DNA of 6,317 nt from Thermoplasmata archaeon (GTDB lineage: Archaea; Thermoplasmatota; Thermoplasmata; B31-G17): assembly GCA_003649915.1 (NCBI GenBank), contig QMTG01000064.1:1-6317 (forward strand), written 5' to 3'. This document shows, piece by piece, positions 6,096-6,317 of this stretch. Each line of letters begins with the position of its first letter. Positions within the stretch are counted from its first letter, which is position 1. The notes under the pieces are model-generated. The model saw nothing but the letters and a program-made list of their open reading frames with translations, made no database searches and had not been told where the DNA came from. The translations under genes were made by a program, and so were the position numbers.

Positions 6096-6130
6096 ACCCG
6101 CTGCCCTGGGTTCAAATCCCAGTGCCCCCA

Positions 6131-6138
6131 TTTTTTTT
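6131..6138 (+). terminator. Oligo-T terminator after tRNA-Trp
   Basis: Eight consecutive T on the sense strand begin at the base after the discriminator, the usual archaeal transcription termination signal. It would end the eL41-tRNA-Trp transcript and separate it from cas2. Confidence 0.7.
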
Positions 6139-6190
6139 ACTATAAATTGCCTCAAGGCTTTCAGATTTTCTATCACCGTTCATTAGCACG

Positions 6191-6230
6191 TGCGTGGTGT
6201 GGCTGAGTATAAACCACTGGTTGCGTGGTG
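6191..6230 (+). repeat. 9-bp direct repeat flanking the cas2 TATA box
   Basis: TGCGTGGTG occurs at 6191-6199 and again at 6222-6230, start-to-start distance 31 bp or about three helical turns. The first copy lies just upstream of the TATA-like element and the second runs into the predicted start of transcription and translation. The arrangement could be an operator for a dimeric regulator, or chance in a GT-rich stretch. Confidence 0.35.
6208..6213 (+). promoter_or_regulatory. TATA-like box of cas2
   Basis: TATAAA centred near 6210 is about 25 nt before the GTG at 6236, so transcription would start at or within a few bases of the start codon. A second AT-rich block (CTATAAAT, 6140-6147) is too far upstream for a leaderless start. 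Placement by spacing only. Confidence 0.5.
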
Positions 6231-6235
6231 GTAAT

Positions 6236-6317
6236 GTGTATGTGATAATTGTTTATGATATAGCCGTGGAGAGAGTGAATAAAGTCAGAAAGTATTTAAG
6301 GCAGTACCTGATGTGGA
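6236..6317 (+). CDS. cas2: CRISPR-associated endonuclease Cas2 (N-terminal 27 residues, cut by window edge)
   Basis: The frame from GTG 6236 reads MYVIIVYDIAVERVNKVRKY and continues LRQYLMW to the window end. The MYVIIVYDI first strand with the conserved aspartate (D8) and the following RVxKVRKYLRQYL helix are the standard Cas2 opening. Cas2 dimers bridge two Cas1 dimers in the spacer-integration complex. The ATG at 6234 is out of frame and stops after three codons; GTG is chosen because it gives the exact family N-terminus, with GGTGG (6227-6231) just upstream and a TATA box about 25 nt away. No cas1, cas4 or CRISPR repeat is visible to its left, so any partner genes lie to the right. Confidence 0.85.
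   Translation, partial: MYVIIVYDIAVERVNKVRKYLRQYLMW

Larger units (their letters stand above)
5976..6130 (+). tRNA. tRNA-Trp (anticodon CCA) with 82-nt intron
   Basis: Exons 5976-6013 and 6096-6130 give a 73-nt tRNA. Acceptor stem GGGGGCA (5976-5982) pairs perfectly with TGCCCCC (6123-6129), discriminator A6130. D-stem GTGT/ACAT (5985-5988, 5998-6001); D-loop with GG at 5994-5995. Anticodon stem GCGGG (6003-6007) with CCCGC (6097-6101); loop C32 U33 C34 C35 A36 G37 then A38, so the anticodon is CCA (6010-6012). T-arm CTGGG-TTCAAAT-CCCAG (6106-6122). CCA is not encoded. The intron lies at the canonical 37/38 site. Position 26 is C rather than the more usual purine, and the variable loop has four bases. 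It probably shares a transcript with eL41. Confidence 0.95.

Noticed and set aside
6213..6229. Hairpin ACCAC/GTGGT just before cas2 as a riboregulator
   Set aside because: Five base pairs with a seven-base loop in a GT-rich stretch are weak, and most of it would lie upstream of the predicted transcription start.
6131..6235. CRISPR array or leader between the tRNA and cas2
   Set aside because: Only one 9-bp repeat pair is present; there are no 24-37 bp repeats with regular spacers.

Overview
The window looks like a stretch of euryarchaeal chromosome. Evidence for an archaeon: a four-subunit 2-oxoacid:ferredoxin oxidoreductase, a KEOPS subunit of the Cgi121 family, archease, a tiny ribosomal protein eL41, and a tRNA-Trp(CCA) gene without an encoded CCA end, whose intron sits at position 37/38 and carries a C/D-box guide RNA. 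TATA boxes lie about 25 nt before very short leaders, and AGA/AGG arginine codons are common. A thermophilic lineage related to Thermoplasmatota or DHVE2 would fit, but I cannot fix the genus from this window.

Layout. Bases 1-1947 hold the 3' part of a large STAND-type ATPase (Walker B, sensor-like ATSR, GxP motif, winged helix) ending in a long TPR array; its P-loop lies left of the window. Bases 1984-4909 hold a tightly packed operon porG-porD-porA-porB (gamma, delta, alpha, beta) with overlaps of 4 and 8 nt or a 1-nt gap and strong GGAGG-type ribosome binding sites. It encodes pyruvate:ferredoxin oxidoreductase, which interconverts pyruvate plus CoA and acetyl-CoA plus CO2 with reduced ferredoxin. 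On the minus strand, a Cgi121 gene (4910-5338) converges on porB with no spacer and diverges from archease (5398-5811) across a 59-nt AT-rich gap. Next come a consensus TATA box, a 34-residue eL41 gene (5865-5969), and only 6 nt later the intron-containing tRNA-Trp (5976-6130), ended by a run of eight T. The right edge cuts through the start of a cas2 gene (6236 onward) with its own promoter.

How the genes work together. The left half is central carbon metabolism. The right half is a translation and tRNA-maturation neighbourhood: KEOPS makes t6A37 on ANN-decoding tRNAs, archease helps the RtcB ligase join tRNA exons, and the adjacent tRNA-Trp needs exactly that splicing and ligation. The best structure in the window is inside its 82-nt intron: C, D', C' and D boxes with two exact 12-nt guide spacers and an 8-bp terminal stem. 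Its two guides, read by the N+5 rule, point to C34 and to position 39 of the same tRNA. This class of intron is known in euryarchaea; here the C and D boxes are degenerate and the second target is C39. I found no clearly new multi-gene system. The partial cas2 beside the tRNA marks where an adaptation module or genomic island could start, to the right of the window.
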